64,000 nucleotides of DNA. Source: Ceratotherium simum simum. Its lineage: Eukaryota > Chordata > Mammalia > Perissodactyla > Rhinocerotidae. The stretch spans positions 2,103,765 to 2,167,764 of the forward strand of contig NW_004454267.1 of NCBI RefSeq assembly GCF_000283155.1, in the 5' to 3' direction. Under the pieces are notes generated by a model. It was not told where the DNA came from, ran no database searches, and was given only the letters and a program-made list of their open reading frames with translations. The position numbers and the translations under genes were made by a program. Below are positions 63,496 through 64,000 of the stretch, piece by piece. Position 1 is the stretch's first letter. Every line of letters begins with the position of its first letter.

Positions 63496-64000
63496 CTAGG
63501 TTGGATATGAAGAAGCATTTGGGGCAGTACAGAGAAATCAGAAGGACAGTTTTGTAAGGAATCATTCCTAAATATGAGAGAGACTGAGACAGAGAAACAG
63601 AGCAAGAAGTTTTAAGAAACAGGGAGGAAATTGGAATTTATTCCCTTCTGTGCCATTTTCTCAAGAGTTTGTGTGAAGCTTTGATTTGTTTTCAACTATA
63701 TTTTCTGATAAAAATGAGACATATGTAAGACAGGGCCACATAGGGCGCTAGTTGTATGTGGGTTACAATGTGTGTTTATAGTCCCACAAATAGGTTGAGC
63801 ATTTGGGGGTGGGTTATGGGTGTGTGAGAATCTCTCTCTCTCTCTCTCTCTGCATCTCGCTTTCTATTTATCTCTCCTTCCTTCTTTCTCTCTCTTCCTC
63901 CGTCTTTCCTCCCTGATGTAACTAATCTATTTAGCTAAGGATACGGAACCCACTGGAATCAAGGTGACCACACAGAACAGGGGTCACTGCTGCACATCTC
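63496..64000. other. Unique stretch with (TC)n at 63831-63851
   Basis: No gene recognised. An uninterrupted CT dinucleotide run is followed by a wider pyrimidine-rich zone to about 63915. Confidence 0.5.

Overview
This is mammalian nuclear DNA and almost certainly perissodactyl, most likely horse or another Equus. The diagnostic evidence is seven copies of an equine-type tRNA-derived SINE (ERE). Six open with a GGCCGGCCCGGTGG-like head (or its reverse complement) and end in GAGGAAGAT/TGTTAGCTCAGGG-type tails; one belongs to a second, shorter subfamily. Target-site duplications (TSDs) can be read around all seven. Two insertions of one young L1 3' end also occur. Around these lies the background shared by placental mammals: MIR, L2, old L1M, hAT-Charlie MITEs and ERV-derived solo LTRs. 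CpG is depleted and there is no prokaryotic-style gene organisation.

I find no convincing protein-coding exon, no functional RNA gene and no operon-like system. The long open frames come from purine-rich low-complexity DNA, chance frames or LINE remnants. The only frame I could not explain is 118 codons without a stop on the minus strand at 40773-41126; it has no recognised homolog or promoter. The window is best read as an intergenic desert or part of a large intron, organised by waves of transposon insertion and local rearrangement.

Layout. 1-6.4 kb: MIR/L2/hAT fossils, a 58-bp L1 insertion and a roughly 500-bp purine-rich tract. 6.4-7.7 kb: an old L1 3' region on the minus strand. 8-16.6 kb: mostly unique sequence with scattered MIR/L2, a CpG-retaining patch at 9.55-9.92 kb, and a three-level nest (MER20-like > L1 > ERE) at 13.7-14.35 kb. 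17.3-21.4 kb: a mosaic of old L1. 23.3-29 kb: a minus-strand solo LTR, hAT element, L2 and MIR copies, an ERE, and a unique CpG-bearing block with an RFX X-box-like motif at 26.0 kb. 30-34.4 kb: old L1. 34.9-35.9 kb: MER5A within MIR, then a young 5'-inverted (twin-primed) L1. 36.7-39.4 kb: a long L2 interrupted by an ERE, an L1 and a 194-bp segment that recurs in inverted orientation at 41.3 kb. 42.5-47 kb: an ERV1-type solo LTR in a MITE, and L1s. 47-54 kb: L2/MIR, a second-subfamily ERE and (TTCC)n. 54.5-64 kb: further LTRs, a compound tetranucleotide microsatellite, MIR/L2 copies, two EREs and a plus-strand solo LTR of the same family as the 23.8-kb copy.

No genes act together here. The functional content that could plausibly exist is cis-regulatory: several non-repetitive AT-rich or CpG-retaining blocks (about 9.55-9.92, 25.9-26.2, 35.9-36.5 and 40.4-40.8 kb) are candidate enhancers that conservation could test. 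Repeat names were assigned from memory of family consensus sequences without a database search, so subfamily names are tentative, although the element classes are mostly secure.
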